From G963662905 sp963676415 (GTDB lineage Bacteria; Bacteroidota; Bacteroidia; Bacteroidales; WRLA01): a stretch of 64,000 nt of DNA. Both the position numbers and the translations under genes were made by a program. The notes beneath the pieces were generated by a model. It made no database searches and was not told the origin of the DNA. It was given only the letters and a program-made list of their open reading frames with translations. Positions within the stretch are counted from its first letter, which is position 1; each line of letters starts with the position of its first letter. Where the stretch lies: the NCBI GenBank assembly GCA_963676415.1, contig OY781097.1:2108001-2172000 (forward strand), in the 5' to 3' direction. This document shows positions 27,187 to 35,736 of this stretch, piece after piece.

Positions 27187-29919
27187 TTAGAATGTCATTT
27201 GTAGTGAGATATTAAACCTGCGGCCCAGACCGAAATAAGCACGGGCAGATTTAGCATCAAAATCTTTGTAATAATACCCATTATTATCTGCATCAGTTAC
27301 ATAAACTTCATCAAGGAGATTTAATACACTTCCTCTTATATTAAAATTTGTCTTTTTGATATTGAACTTATAGCCTAAATGCAAATCAATAATATAGTAA
27401 TCTGGGATTTTCCAGGATTGCCGTGGATTGCCGTTCTCATCAAAGGACAGAGGGTTTCTTTTTGGATCCAATTCAAGGGGGTCAAATTCTGAATAATGTT
27501 TTCCAAAATAAGTAAGGGATGCTTTAATATATGTATTTTTAATAGGCTCTATCCTTATACTTTCACGGTTTTGAAGTTGCGCTGCATCGCCTACATATAT
27601 GCCTTTTGCATCAAAGTATCTAATACCAACAAGTTCTTGGGCTTCATTGTAAACTCTGGCGCTATCTGCTGAAGTCCACTTCCAATCACCAATAGATAAG
27701 AGCGATTCAAATAAAATTTTATCAGTAATTTGATATGCAAACTCAAACTCAAGACCCATGTGCCTGGCATCCATACCATTAATATTGATCGTGTAAGTCT
27801 CGTCTGAATTCGGGTCATTTTCAGTATAGGTTCTGTCAGCAGGTTTGTTTGACCAAATAGTATAATAAGAATTAAAATTAAATGTAATTTTTGAATTGTA
27901 ATAACTATAGCCTAATTCGAACGCTTTAATTTCTTCATTTTTTATGTCTAAGAGTTTTGTATTGGCATTATCATAAATATTTTTAAAACGGGGAGCTTTG
28001 TGGATATAACCCATGTTTCCAAAAATATTCATGTTATCATTAATATTGTAGTTTACGCCTCCTTTTATTGTTCCGCCAGCAAACCAACTCCAACCCGTAT
28101 GAGCATATACAGCCTCAGGAGAATTAATGTTATAAACCACGCCATTATATTCGACTTCTGTGTCATATGAAACCCTCAGGACTGTATCTTTCAATTCGAT
28201 CATTTTAGGTTTAAAATAATCTATCCTTTTGTTTCCGCTATATGATCCGGTAATGTTTATAAATGCACTTAAATCATTCTTTTTAAATGATAATTGTCCA
28301 AATATTCCTCCCCATCTAACTAATGCGTCATTATGATAATATATTTTATCTCCTTCATAATATTTTTCTTTTTTAGGAGCATTTGAATTATAATCGTCAG
28401 ACATATATTTGCCCCCAAGGAGATCATATACTTCTCTGTAATGTTCTCCTCGGTAATCTCTTAGGTCAAGTCCACCTGATAAGTTCCAGAATTCGTTGAT
28501 TTCCAATGAAAAAGTTGAAAGTAATCCATACCAGAAGTGGTTATTTATGGAAGAATACTGATATACATCGGAATTTCCGTTTGGATTATTAATGTTTGCA
28601 TCATAAGCTGATTGCAGATTTATTTGACCTTCGGAAGTAGGATTAGGAGTGTTTTTTAGTCCTGTTCCTCCTCCACTACCAACTGAAAGATAAAGTATGT
28701 TTGAAATATACAGATTGTCATTCACATTCCAAAAATCACTTAAAGAAAACATTGGTTTGTGGTAGTAGTTTTTTTTGCTGTTTAAGGCTTCTCTTGGTGC
28801 ACTATTAATTCCGCCTTCTGCGTTAAAAGTATACCGTTCTAGCCATCCCCAATCAGGATTATACTTTCTTCCCAAATTGACAAATGTTCCCGGAATAATG
28901 TCATCTCTATTTACTCCATTATTAAATGCATATGTTGAGTCAATCTCCACCAATGGACTTTTTGTGCTTCTTTGGCCATGTTCCTGAGGTGCTCCCATAG
29001 CTTTAAAGCTGATGTGGTGGTTTCCAAGTTCTTTATCGATGCGTAAAAAATAGAACCAGCCTTCTGTCCAGGTTTGATCAACCCAGCCATCACCTCTCTT
29101 ATAAGAGCCTGCGGCAGTGATTCCCCATCCATTTTTCATTCTTCCTGTTGTAAGCCCAACCGATGTTCTCAAGAACAGGTCGCTTCCGACTTCCTGTTTT
29201 ATGGTGTACAAAGGTTTAGACCCAATACCTTTTGTTTGGAGGTTAATTGTACCACCTACAGAGGGGATTGCTAGTTTGGATTTTCCTAATCCACGCTGAA
29301 TCTGGGTGTTTTGCATTACAACATCCAGACCAAACCAGTTTGACCAATATACCCAGCCGTTTTCCATATCATTTACAGGAATACCGTCCAGCATTACGGC
29401 AACATTTCGTTGGTTGAATCCACGTATATTGATGCGCGAATCGCCATCGCCACCGCCTTGTTGTGTGGCATAAACACCGGGTGTGGCATTGAGTAATAAC
29501 GGAATATCCTGGCTTGCCAGTTCTTCCTCCATTTTGATGGATTCAATATTGGAGAAAGCCACCGGAGTCTCTCTGGTTTTGGCCATATCGCCAACAACTT
29601 CAACTTCAGATAACATAGTGTAGTTGAGACTGAAGTTGATCGTTTGCACCGCTTTGTTTATTGTAATGTTTTTGTTTTGGGGATCAAACCCAACATAGCT
29701 GATGGTCAGGGTGTAATCACCATAAGGCAATTCCATTGTATAATCTCCATCAAGACCGGTTACAACGCCCTTGCCAGGGGCATAAGTAACATTGGCGCCA
29801 ATCAGGCTTTCACCGGTGCTCTTGTCTGTTATAATGCCTTTGATCGTACCTTTCTGTGCAAAAAGCGTTACAGACATAAAAAGTAAGCCGGTGAACAAGG
29901 CTATTTTCCTGCAATTCAT
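27187..29919 (-). CDS. TonB-dependent outer-membrane receptor
   Basis: 910 residues: signal peptide (ending LFAQ), a carboxypeptidase-regulatory-like domain (about 23-110, GTIKGIITDKSTGESLIGANV), a plug domain (about 115-235, with INIRGFNQRNVAVMLDGIPVNDM) and a 22-strand barrel ending in an aromatic residue (SLQMTF). There is no SusD partner next to it, so this is a simple TonB receptor rather than a SusCD pair. The cargo is unknown. Coupling to the secreted endonuclease (14-base gap) points to nucleic-acid fragments, nucleosides, phosphate or a metal cofactor as possible substrates. Confidence 0.92.
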   Translation of the reverse strand: MNCRKIALFTGLLFMSVTLFAQKGTIKGIITDKSTGESLIGANVTYAPGKGVVTGLDGDYTMELPYGDYTLTISYVGFDPQNKNITINKAVQTINFSLNYTMLSEVEVVGDMAKTRETPVAFSNIESIKMEEELASQDIPLLLNATPGVYATQQGGGDGDSRINIRGFNQRNVAVMLDGIPVNDMENGWVYWSNWFGLDVVMQNTQIQRGLGKSKLAIPSVGGTINLQTKGIGSKPLYTIKQEVGSDLFLRTSVGLTTGRMKNGWGITAAGSYKRGDGWVDQTWTEGWFYFLRIDKELGNHHISFKAMGAPQEHGQRSTKSPLVEIDSTYAFNNGVNRDDIIPGTFVNLGRKYNPDWGWLERYTFNAEGGINSAPREALNSKKNYYHKPMFSLSDFWNVNDNLYISNILYLSVGSGGGTGLKNTPNPTSEGQINLQSAYDANINNPNGNSDVYQYSSINNHFWYGLLSTFSLEINEFWNLSGGLDLRDYRGEHYREVYDLLGGKYMSDDYNSNAPKKEKYYEGDKIYYHNDALVRWGGIFGQLSFKKNDLSAFINITGSYSGNKRIDYFKPKMIELKDTVLRVSYDTEVEYNGVVYNINSPEAVYAHTGWSWFAGGTIKGGVNYNINDNMNIFGNMGYIHKAPRFKNIYDNANTKLLDIKNEEIKAFELGYSYYNSKITFNFNSYYTIWSNKPADRTYTENDPNSDETYTININGMDARHMGLEFEFAYQITDKILFESLLSIGDWKWTSADSARVYNEAQELVGIRYFDAKGIYVGDAAQLQNRESIRIEPIKNTYIKASLTYFGKHYSEFDPLELDPKRNPLSFDENGNPRQSWKIPDYYIIDLHLGYKFNIKKTNFNIRGSVLNLLDEVYVTDADNNGYYYKDFDAKSARAYFGLGRRFNISLQMTF

Positions 29920-29955
29920 TATTCTAATTATTAAATTTTAGTTTTTGCTAAGACA

Positions 29956-29992
29956 AAATTGGCACCCTTGGGCTGACCGAGGATGCCAATTT
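29956..29992 (-). terminator. Rho-independent terminator after the lamin-tail gene
   Basis: AAATTGGCA (29956-29964) pairs with TGCCAATTT (29984-29992). On the minus strand the stem is followed by TTTTGTCT. It separates the lamin-tail gene from the TonB receptor gene. Confidence 0.65.
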
Positions 29993-30009
29993 ATAATGAG
30001 AATTTTATC

Positions 30010-30987
30010 TTATTCTTTTACGAATTTCCGTACAATCTGTTGATCGTTAGTGAGCCGTGCCTTAATGAAATATATGCCGCTTTCAACATCATTGATGTTG
30101 AATGTGCTGCTGAATGTGGCAAAACCAAATTCACGTTCGGCAATAACCTGGCCTGTGATGCTCATAATTAGCACGCTTTCAATTGCTTCTTCGCTTTCAA
30201 TAGTCAGTTGGCCCTCAGAAACCGGATTGGGATAAAACTTAAAGCTGGCTTCTGCCAAATCATTTACCGATGCATTGTTGCAGTCGCACACATGGCTTCC
30301 CAGGTTTTCAAAAGTATTTTCAGGAAGACTGTCATATTGCATGGCAACATTAAAAACTGCCGGGTTTTCTGTAATCCCTTCTGTAACCTGTGGTTTTCGG
30401 ATCAGGGAATGATCTCTTGTCCAGCTCATCCAAAATAAGGGGCCTACGATATAATCTGTAATGGTATAATCTGTGGGTACACCATTGTCGTTATATGTGA
30501 TTGTAGTGTCTGTAACATTTGTCCAGCCATTTTCGGGGTCTGGGTTGCCAGCGCGAGCGAAAATATCAACGGCTTCACCTCCAATTTTTTCAAGAGCCAT
30601 TGCATCATTGCCATTGAAATACATGGCTTTATTTATCTCATAGATCGGACATAAAAAAGTGTCCGCTTTTGCTTGTAATGCTAAATCTACCATAATGTCT
30701 TGCCCTGTTCCATTTGGATCGCGTTTGTCCAGAACTACTACATAAGTGCTTTTGGGTTGTATCGTGCCACCGAGTGCAACACCATTTGGAGTGGTTCCAC
30801 CATTGGAATAGCGAACCAGCTGATACGCAGAGAGATCAATTACATTGTCTGTTGGGTTGTAAATCTCAATGGCTTTGTTGTTGCCGGAACCTTCTACATA
30901 TTCCGAGATAAAAAGTTCGGAACATTCCTGGGCGATAATAAACTGCCCCACAAAGAGAGCCATAATAAAGAGTAAAGCTTTTTTCAT
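30010..30987 (-). CDS. Lamin-tail domain protein with T9SS sorting domain
   Basis: 325 residues: signal peptide (about 1-19), a lamin-tail (LTD) beta-sandwich (about 20-150, starting CSELFISEYVEGSGNN and containing KAIEIYNPT) and a type A sorting domain (about 255-325, FYPNPVSEGQLTI to RKFVKE). Lamin-tail domains are commonly fused to extracellular nucleases of the EEP type (ExeM-like); here the domain stands alone. The adjacent genes encode an endonuclease, a TonB receptor and EEP-family lipoproteins, so a DNA-binding or anchoring role is plausible but not shown. A possible -7 box lies about 35 bases upstream. Confidence 0.88.
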   Translation of the reverse strand: MKKALLFIMALFVGQFIIAQECSELFISEYVEGSGNNKAIEIYNPTDNVIDLSAYQLVRYSNGGTTPNGVALGGTIQPKSTYVVVLDKRDPNGTGQDIMVDLALQAKADTFLCPIYEINKAMYFNGNDAMALEKIGGEAVDIFARAGNPDPENGWTNVTDTTITYNDNGVPTDYTITDYIVGPLFWMSWTRDHSLIRKPQVTEGITENPAVFNVAMQYDSLPENTFENLGSHVCDCNNASVNDLAEASFKFYPNPVSEGQLTIESEEAIESVLIMSITGQVIAEREFGFATFSSTFNINDVESGIYFIKARLTNDQQIVRKFVKE

Positions 30988-31018
30988 AATATTATTTGTT
31001 TTAATGTGTTTCGGAGGG

Positions 31019-31026
31019 CAAAAATA
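31019..31026 (-). promoter_or_regulatory. Possible -7 box of the lamin-tail gene
   Basis: TATTTTTG on the minus strand matches TAnnTTTG, 32 bases before the ATG. No TTG at the proper distance was found, so this is tentative. Confidence 0.35.
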
Positions 31027-31213
31027 CTAAAAATGATGCTATTTCATCAGCTTTCATATTAATTTATAGCAAAATACAGGAAATTGTTCTTAGAAATTGT
31101 CCTGTTGTTTCCATATTGCTGCGGGTTTTCTCATTCCGAATTTGTATTTTCGCTGCATAAACAAAACAGTTCGCGAATTTTTCCGAATGAAGCTAATTAC
31201 CACTTATAACCTG

Positions 31214-32239
31214 ATGATGAAAAAATATTTCCTGTTTTTTGTTGTGCCGCTCATGATGATGGCAGCCTGCACTAATGCCCAAAAAGAAGACAAAATTGCC
31301 CTGGGGTTCTACAATCTCGAAAACCTTTTTGATACCATTGATAATCCTAATGTCCGCGATACAGAATTTACTCCCGAGGGCAGTAAGGAATGGAATAGTC
31401 AACGTTACGAAACGAAGCTGAAAAATATGGCGCAAACCATCAGCCGCATTGGTATAGATAAAGATCAACGTGGCCTTGCTGTTGTCGGTATCTGTGAAGT
31501 GGAAAACCGTGGCGTTGTGGAGGATTTGGTTGCTGAGGAATCCATGCGCGGGCGCGATTATCAGATCATCCACCACGATTCCCCGGATGCACGCGGCATC
31601 GACTGTGCTTTGCTCTATCAGGCAGATTTATTTGAGCCTACGGCTACGAAAGTATATCCATTGATTATGGAAGATTTGCTTGACTTTGAATCACGCGACC
31701 AGCTTTTGGTCAGTGGTTTGCTGCAAGGCGAGAAAGTGCATGTTTTGGTCAACCATTGGCCATCGCGCTATGGCGGTACAGAAAAAACAATACCCATGCG
31801 CGCTGCCGCAGCCCGTTTGGCAAAGCACATCAGCGATAGCCTGCGCAGCATAAACCCGGATGCCAAAATCCTGATTATGGGCGATCTTAACGATGACCCG
31901 CATGATGCCAGTGTTTATGAAATTCTGGGCGCAAAAGAAAGCAAAGAAAAAGCTGGCGAAAATAGTTTTTATAACCCCATGAACCTGATGCACAAAAAAG
32001 GTGATGGCACATTGACCTATCGTGGAAAATGGAACCTTTTTGACCAGATAGTCCTCTCGCCCGGCCTGTTTAACGGAACCGAAGGTTGGCAACTTCAGGA
32101 TGCTTATGTCTATCGCGATAAGAACATCATTGTACAGGAAGGTAAATACAAAGACCACCCGCTACGGACTTTTGGCGGTAGAAAATACCTTGCCGGATAT
32201 AGTGACCACCTGCCGGTTTATGTTGTTCTGGAACAATAA
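31214..32239 (+). CDS. EEP-family (endonuclease/exonuclease/phosphatase) lipoprotein
   Basis: Starting at 31214 gives 341 residues with a lipoprotein signal (lipobox MMAAC). The frame is open further upstream, but those residues would precede the signal. The EEP fold has its full set of motifs: FYNLENLFDT, the metal Glu in GICEVENRG, SPDARGIDCALLY, the catalytic His in VNHWPSR, the Asp-Asn pair in MGDLNDDP and the final SDHLPVYV. It should be an active metal-dependent nuclease or phosphodiesterase tethered to the outer membrane. It is convergent with a related gene at 32269-33309 and lies close to the secreted endonuclease. 30988-31213 holds only its upstream region. Confidence 0.9.
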   Translation: MMKKYFLFFVVPLMMMAACTNAQKEDKIALGFYNLENLFDTIDNPNVRDTEFTPEGSKEWNSQRYETKLKNMAQTISRIGIDKDQRGLAVVGICEVENRGVVEDLVAEESMRGRDYQIIHHDSPDARGIDCALLYQADLFEPTATKVYPLIMEDLLDFESRDQLLVSGLLQGEKVHVLVNHWPSRYGGTEKTIPMRAAAARLAKHISDSLRSINPDAKILIMGDLNDDPHDASVYEILGAKESKEKAGENSFYNPMNLMHKKGDGTLTYRGKWNLFDQIVLSPGLFNGTEGWQLQDAYVYRDKNIIVQEGKYKDHPLRTFGGRKYLAGYSDHLPVYVVLEQ

Positions 32240-32268
32240 ACCTGATAGGTCTCCAAGACCTGTCAGCT

Positions 32269-33309
32269 TTATTGGCCCAAACGGATATAAACCGGCAAAT
32301 GTCCGCTGGCACCACCGTAGTATTCCCTTCCTTTCGTGCGTTGTGGTCGCCAGGTCCTGCGGCCTTCGTCAAAATAAAGGAGGTCTTTTGCGTCTAAAAT
32401 ATGTCCTTTTCTGCCGGAAACCTTCAAACCGCTACTGGTACTATCGACCATCGATTGGGATACAATCATCTGGTCGAACATATGCCACTGCTTGTTGAAA
32501 CAACTTCCTTTGCCATCATAGAAATCTTCCAATTGCATATTGAACATGCGGATATTGCTCCTGCGCGTATTTGGTAAATCAGCATTGAAATAGGAAAGCA
32601 GGGATGGGTCAATGGGATTATCATTGAAATCGCCCATTACAATAATCTTTGCATTTGGATTGATGTTCAAAAGTGAGTCGCAGGCGCTTTTAATTTTTAA
32701 GGCTGCCTGTACCCTGCTGCGTTCCGTTTTGCCTTTGCCGAGCCATCGGTCGGGCCATTGGTTTACAAAAATATGGATGCTGTCCTGATCCAAAATCCCG
32801 CTTACATAAAGTGCCGGACGGGCGGGTTTGTTATTGCGTTTGTTCTTCCTGCTGGTGATGTCAATCGTATGCCAATGTATCGGGCGAAAATATTTTTGGC
32901 GGTAAACTAAGGCCACATCAAGTCCAAGCAGATCCTTCCCTTCTTTAAAGATGTAGCTGTAGCTGCCATCGCTCAAGGGATAAGTATCAATCAGGTCATC
33001 AAGGATTTGCGCATTTTCGATTTCAGCCAAACCAACAATGAAAGGAAGCGCTGTGCTGTCGGTCGCAGCAATGGCCTGAGCAACTTTCTGAAGCTTATTT
33101 TGATAACGTTCTGTATTCCAGCTAACTTTAAATCCGGGCAAGTATTCTTCGTCCCGTCGGTTGGGATCATTAATCGTATCGTAAAACTCATCGGTATTAT
33201 AAAATACTACCGTATAATGATCCCTTTTGTCTTCGTCCGAACAGGCTGTTAGGCAACCCAATGCTATGATTAGCAGAAAGAAGGGAAAGGTTTTTTGCAG
33301 CATAAGCAT
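32269..33309 (-). CDS. EEP-family lipoprotein, catalytic residues altered
   Basis: 346 residues with a lipoprotein signal (lipobox LTAC). It is clearly related to the convergent EEP gene (FYNTDEFYDTINDPNRRD against FYNLENLFDTIDNPNVRD). Metal-site residues remain (AEIEN, MGDFNDNP). However, the catalytic His of NHWPSR is Gln (Q184 in VNQWPDR), the Asp of the terminal SDHLP is Gly (G336 in SGHLPV), and the RGID motif is LGLD. It is therefore probably not a standard nuclease and may bind rather than cut. Its ATG overlaps the upstream stop in TAATG, so it is coupled to the coiled-coil lipoprotein gene. Confidence 0.87.
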   Translation of the reverse strand: MLMLQKTFPFFLLIIALGCLTACSDEDKRDHYTVVFYNTDEFYDTINDPNRRDEEYLPGFKVSWNTERYQNKLQKVAQAIAATDSTALPFIVGLAEIENAQILDDLIDTYPLSDGSYSYIFKEGKDLLGLDVALVYRQKYFRPIHWHTIDITSRKNKRNNKPARPALYVSGILDQDSIHIFVNQWPDRWLGKGKTERSRVQAALKIKSACDSLLNINPNAKIIVMGDFNDNPIDPSLLSYFNADLPNTRRSNIRMFNMQLEDFYDGKGSCFNKQWHMFDQMIVSQSMVDSTSSGLKVSGRKGHILDAKDLLYFDEGRRTWRPQRTKGREYYGGASGHLPVYIRLGQ

Positions 33310-34166
33310 TATTTCAACATTATGACCAGATAATCCGAAGCTTTCCAGAATTTATCGGTATCGAGGATTTGGATTTCTTCCACCTTATCTACACCTGATG
33401 TCCGGTAGGAGTTTTCCGGATGTTTGCTGAGGATTTTGATTTTATCGTGATAAACCGGGATGCGCGTCGTTTCACGGATATCAATAGCGGTAAAATAATC
33501 CTTATTGAAATCCGCTTTGAGCTCTTTTTTCTTGCCAATGCCGAGGAATCCGCCGGTTTTCGTAATCACGCCATTTTCGATCAATTCATCTTTCGTGCCC
33601 ATCACATACCAGCGTTTGTGCAGTTCGCTATCCTGTGTTTTTGCGATATCTGCCAAAGTATCGCGTTGCTGCTCGAGTTGTGCGATAAAACTTTCGAGCC
33701 CTTCAATCTGGATGTTTTTTTCAGCCAATTGATACCGAAGCTCTTCAATTTCCTTGTCTTTTTCTTTGATTTGCTTTTCGAGCCAGCCCACCATTTTCTG
33801 CAATTCTTCAGCCTTATGCTCCGAAGAAAGCGCATTGCGGCGGAGGGCTGCAAGTTTTTCCCGGTTCTGCTTCAATAAATCATAAATCGTGCGGATATCA
33901 TCATTGATGTCGTCTTCGAGCTTGCGGTTTTTCTCCGGTGATTGCAGGCTGCGCACCGAAATAAGTTTCTCTAATCTTTTGATCGAATCCAGATTTTGCT
34001 GAATGCTGTTAAAAGCGCCCACAAACTGGCTGAGGTTTTCTTGCCCGCTACTGATTTCCAGACGGAGGCTGTCATTTTCGGCCACAGCTTTCTCCATTTC
34101 ATGGCGGTAGCATGATGTGCTGAATAAAATGGAAACAGCTGCCAGTAAAAAGATGAATCGTTTCAT
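33309..34166 (-). CDS. Coiled-coil lipoprotein (Cbp1-like)
   Basis: 285 residues with a lipoprotein signal (lipobox STSC), two long coiled-coil stretches (about 20-75 and 95-180) and a C-terminal beta-rich domain (about 190-285, GGFLGIGKKKELK). Proteins of this build in Bacteroidota are sometimes named Cbp1-type collagen-binding adhesin after a Bacteroides protein; I cannot tell whether binding activity is shared. It is likely attached to a membrane facing the periplasm or the surface. Its stop overlaps the start of the altered EEP gene by one base, so the two are made together. Confidence 0.8.
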   Translation of the reverse strand: MKRFIFLLAAVSILFSTSCYRHEMEKAVAENDSLRLEISSGQENLSQFVGAFNSIQQNLDSIKRLEKLISVRSLQSPEKNRKLEDDINDDIRTIYDLLKQNREKLAALRRNALSSEHKAEELQKMVGWLEKQIKEKDKEIEELRYQLAEKNIQIEGLESFIAQLEQQRDTLADIAKTQDSELHKRWYVMGTKDELIENGVITKTGGFLGIGKKKELKADFNKDYFTAIDIRETTRIPVYHDKIKILSKHPENSYRTSGVDKVEEIQILDTDKFWKASDYLVIMLK

Positions 34167-34227
34167 AAGATTGCTTTGTTTTTGGTTTACTGTTGCAATA
34201 ACGGATTTAAAATGCTGAAAGTATAAA

Positions 34228-34602
34228 CTATACGTTTTTCAGCCTGTCGATTTCGCGGCGGTCTTTTTTAGTGGGGCGTCCCTCGCCGCGCCTGCGCTGT
34301 TCGCTATTGTATTTTTGCAGCATCTCGATGCGTTCGTATTCCTCGGCAGGCGTAAGGTCATCAATAAATCCATCCACCAGTTTTGCGCCAACCCTGTTTT
34401 GAAGCAATTGTTTGATGCTGATGGTGCGGTGCAGCGGTCCCTGCTGTGCAGAAATAATGTCGCCCACCCGAACCTCACGGCTGGGTTTTACTTCCTGTTC
34501 GTTGACCTTTACTTTCCCTGCTTTCACCATTTGCGTGGCCAGGCTGCGCGTTTTATAAATCCGCACCGACCACAAAAATTTATCTATCCGAACTCCATCC
34601 AT
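34228..34602 (-). CDS. Hsp15-like S4-domain RNA-binding protein
   Basis: 124 residues. The S4 domain spans about 4-65 (RIDKFLWSVRIYKTRSLATQ, then KVKVNEQEVKPSREV), followed by a basic, charged tail (RRRGEGRPTKKDRREIDRL). Hsp15 family members bind free 50S subunits carrying a nascent chain and help recycle stalled ribosomes. The size and tail fit the family. It is a single gene with about 60 bases before the coiled-coil lipoprotein gene. Confidence 0.88.
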   Translation of the reverse strand: MDGVRIDKFLWSVRIYKTRSLATQMVKAGKVKVNEQEVKPSREVRVGDIISAQQGPLHRTISIKQLLQNRVGAKLVDGFIDDLTPAEEYERIEMLQKYNSEQRRRGEGRPTKKDRREIDRLKNV

Positions 34603-34680
34603 AATGCGAAATTAAGGATTTTATGGTTTTGATGGATGATTGCTTGATGATTGTAGATTATCGTAAATTTTATAAAATTG

Positions 34681-34844
34681 TTTAGAGGTCAGTATGTAGG
34701 TGCATATTAGTTTTGGCAAATCATAAAAACGATAATGATTTGCTATTGAGTAACATATATTTCTCTGCCGAAGTTTCGGTAGAGGAGAAATCTATTTATT
34801 CACGAGCATAAATCATTCTATGTACTTATCTACTGACCTCTAAA
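34681..34844. mobile_element. MITE-like element with 14-bp perfect terminal inverted repeats
   Basis: TTTAGAGGTCAGTA (34681-34694) is repeated inverted at 34831-34844; imperfect pairing continues for about 12 further bases. The 164-bp element has no ORF and a strong internal hairpin near 34770-34800 (CCGAA-GT-TTCGG core). If the ends are taken as GAGGTCAGTA, both sides are bordered by TA, as in IS630/Tc1-type insertions. No second copy is in the window. Confidence 0.65.
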
Positions 34845-34893
34845 TATGGTTATAAAAGAAAAGTTAGAGATTTGTAGGGATAAATCACGGTTT

Positions 34894-35201
34894 ACCCTCT
34901 TCAAAGAGGGTGTGTTTTATAAATGCTACAACGAGGATGCGATGGTTTTTGCGCAAAATGTATGGCAGCCTCATAGAGGCGGTGTAATGGTAGATATTTC
35001 ATTGTAGTTCAATTAATCCCGTAGGGATGATGTTATGATAGTAGCCCATCAGGGCGATGTTGTAGTGCCAGCCTCAAAAAAACACCACCCCTACGGGGTT
35101 TACATACGTTGCACATCATATTTTTTACCATAACACCATCCCTAAAGGGATTTATTCTGAAATTGCAAACAATTTCTACCATAGCACCACCGCTATGCGG
35201 T
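34894..35201. repeat. Cluster of REP-like hairpins beside an IS200-type transposase
   Basis: At least seven short palindromes with differing arms: 34894-34911 (ACCCTCTT/AAGAGGGT), 34968-34980 (GCCTC/GAGGC), 35016-35028 (ATCCC/GGGAT), 35044-35055 (GCCC/GGGC), 35087-35099 (ACCCC/GGGGT), 35138-35151 (ATCCCT/AGGGAT) and 35189-35201 (ACCGC/GCGGT). A TACCATARCA motif precedes the last ones about every 50 bases and appears inverted before the earlier ones. No gene is present in 34603-35274. The layout resembles REP sequences mobilised by RAYT transposases. Confidence 0.65.
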
Positions 35202-35274
35202 TTTTCTGTTAATTTGCATAATTTTCTACCATAACATATCTGCCCTGCGACAAACAAATTATTAAATTTGAATT

Positions 35275-35736
35275 ATGGCTAACACTTACACACAATTAAA
35301 TGTACATGCTGTATTTTCTGTAAAAGGGCGTGGCAATTTTATATCAAAAAAATGGTGCGATGAACTATTCCGCTACATTGCCGGGACATTAACCGAAACC
35401 AACAATTATTCATTAGCTGTTGGAGGTTATCGCGATCACGTTCATATCTTTTTTGAACTTTGCCCATCAACTTCTGTCTCCGATGTTTTAAGAAACGTAA
35501 AAGCCAAGTCATCAAAGTGGGTTAACACAAGAAATTTTATTGCCGGAAAATTTGAATGGCAAGCAGGATACGGGGCATTTACTTATTCCCGTTCACAACG
35601 CAGCAAGGTGATTAACTACATCATGAAGCAGGAAGATCATCATAAACAACGAGCTTTTAAAGAAGAATATCTAAAGCTGCTTAAAAACAATGACATTAAA
35701 TATGACGATGCTTATATATTTGAATTCTATGGATAA
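35275..35736 (+). CDS. IS200/IS605-type Y1 transposase (RAYT-like)
   Basis: 153 residues. The HUH motif is HVHIFF (H55, H57) and the single catalytic tyrosine is Y115 in VINYIMKQ, the hallmarks of Y1 single-strand transposases. There is no accompanying TnpB. The upstream cluster of varied hairpins suggests a domesticated REP-associated transposase rather than a complete insertion sequence. The last 8 bases overlap the start of the thioredoxin-like gene. It may process hairpin-flanked single-stranded DNA, which is family knowledge and not visible here. Confidence 0.88.
   Translation: MANTYTQLNVHAVFSVKGRGNFISKKWCDELFRYIAGTLTETNNYSLAVGGYRDHVHIFFELCPSTSVSDVLRNVKAKSSKWVNTRNFIAGKFEWQAGYGAFTYSRSQRSKVINYIMKQEDHHKQRAFKEEYLKLLKNNDIKYDDAYIFEFYG

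Noticed and set aside
31097..31213. Longer N-terminus for the EEP lipoprotein
   Set aside because: It would place about 39 residues in front of a clear lipoprotein signal.
34894..35201. CRISPR array
   Set aside because: The hairpins differ in sequence, there is no constant repeat with unique spacers of equal length, and no cas gene is present.
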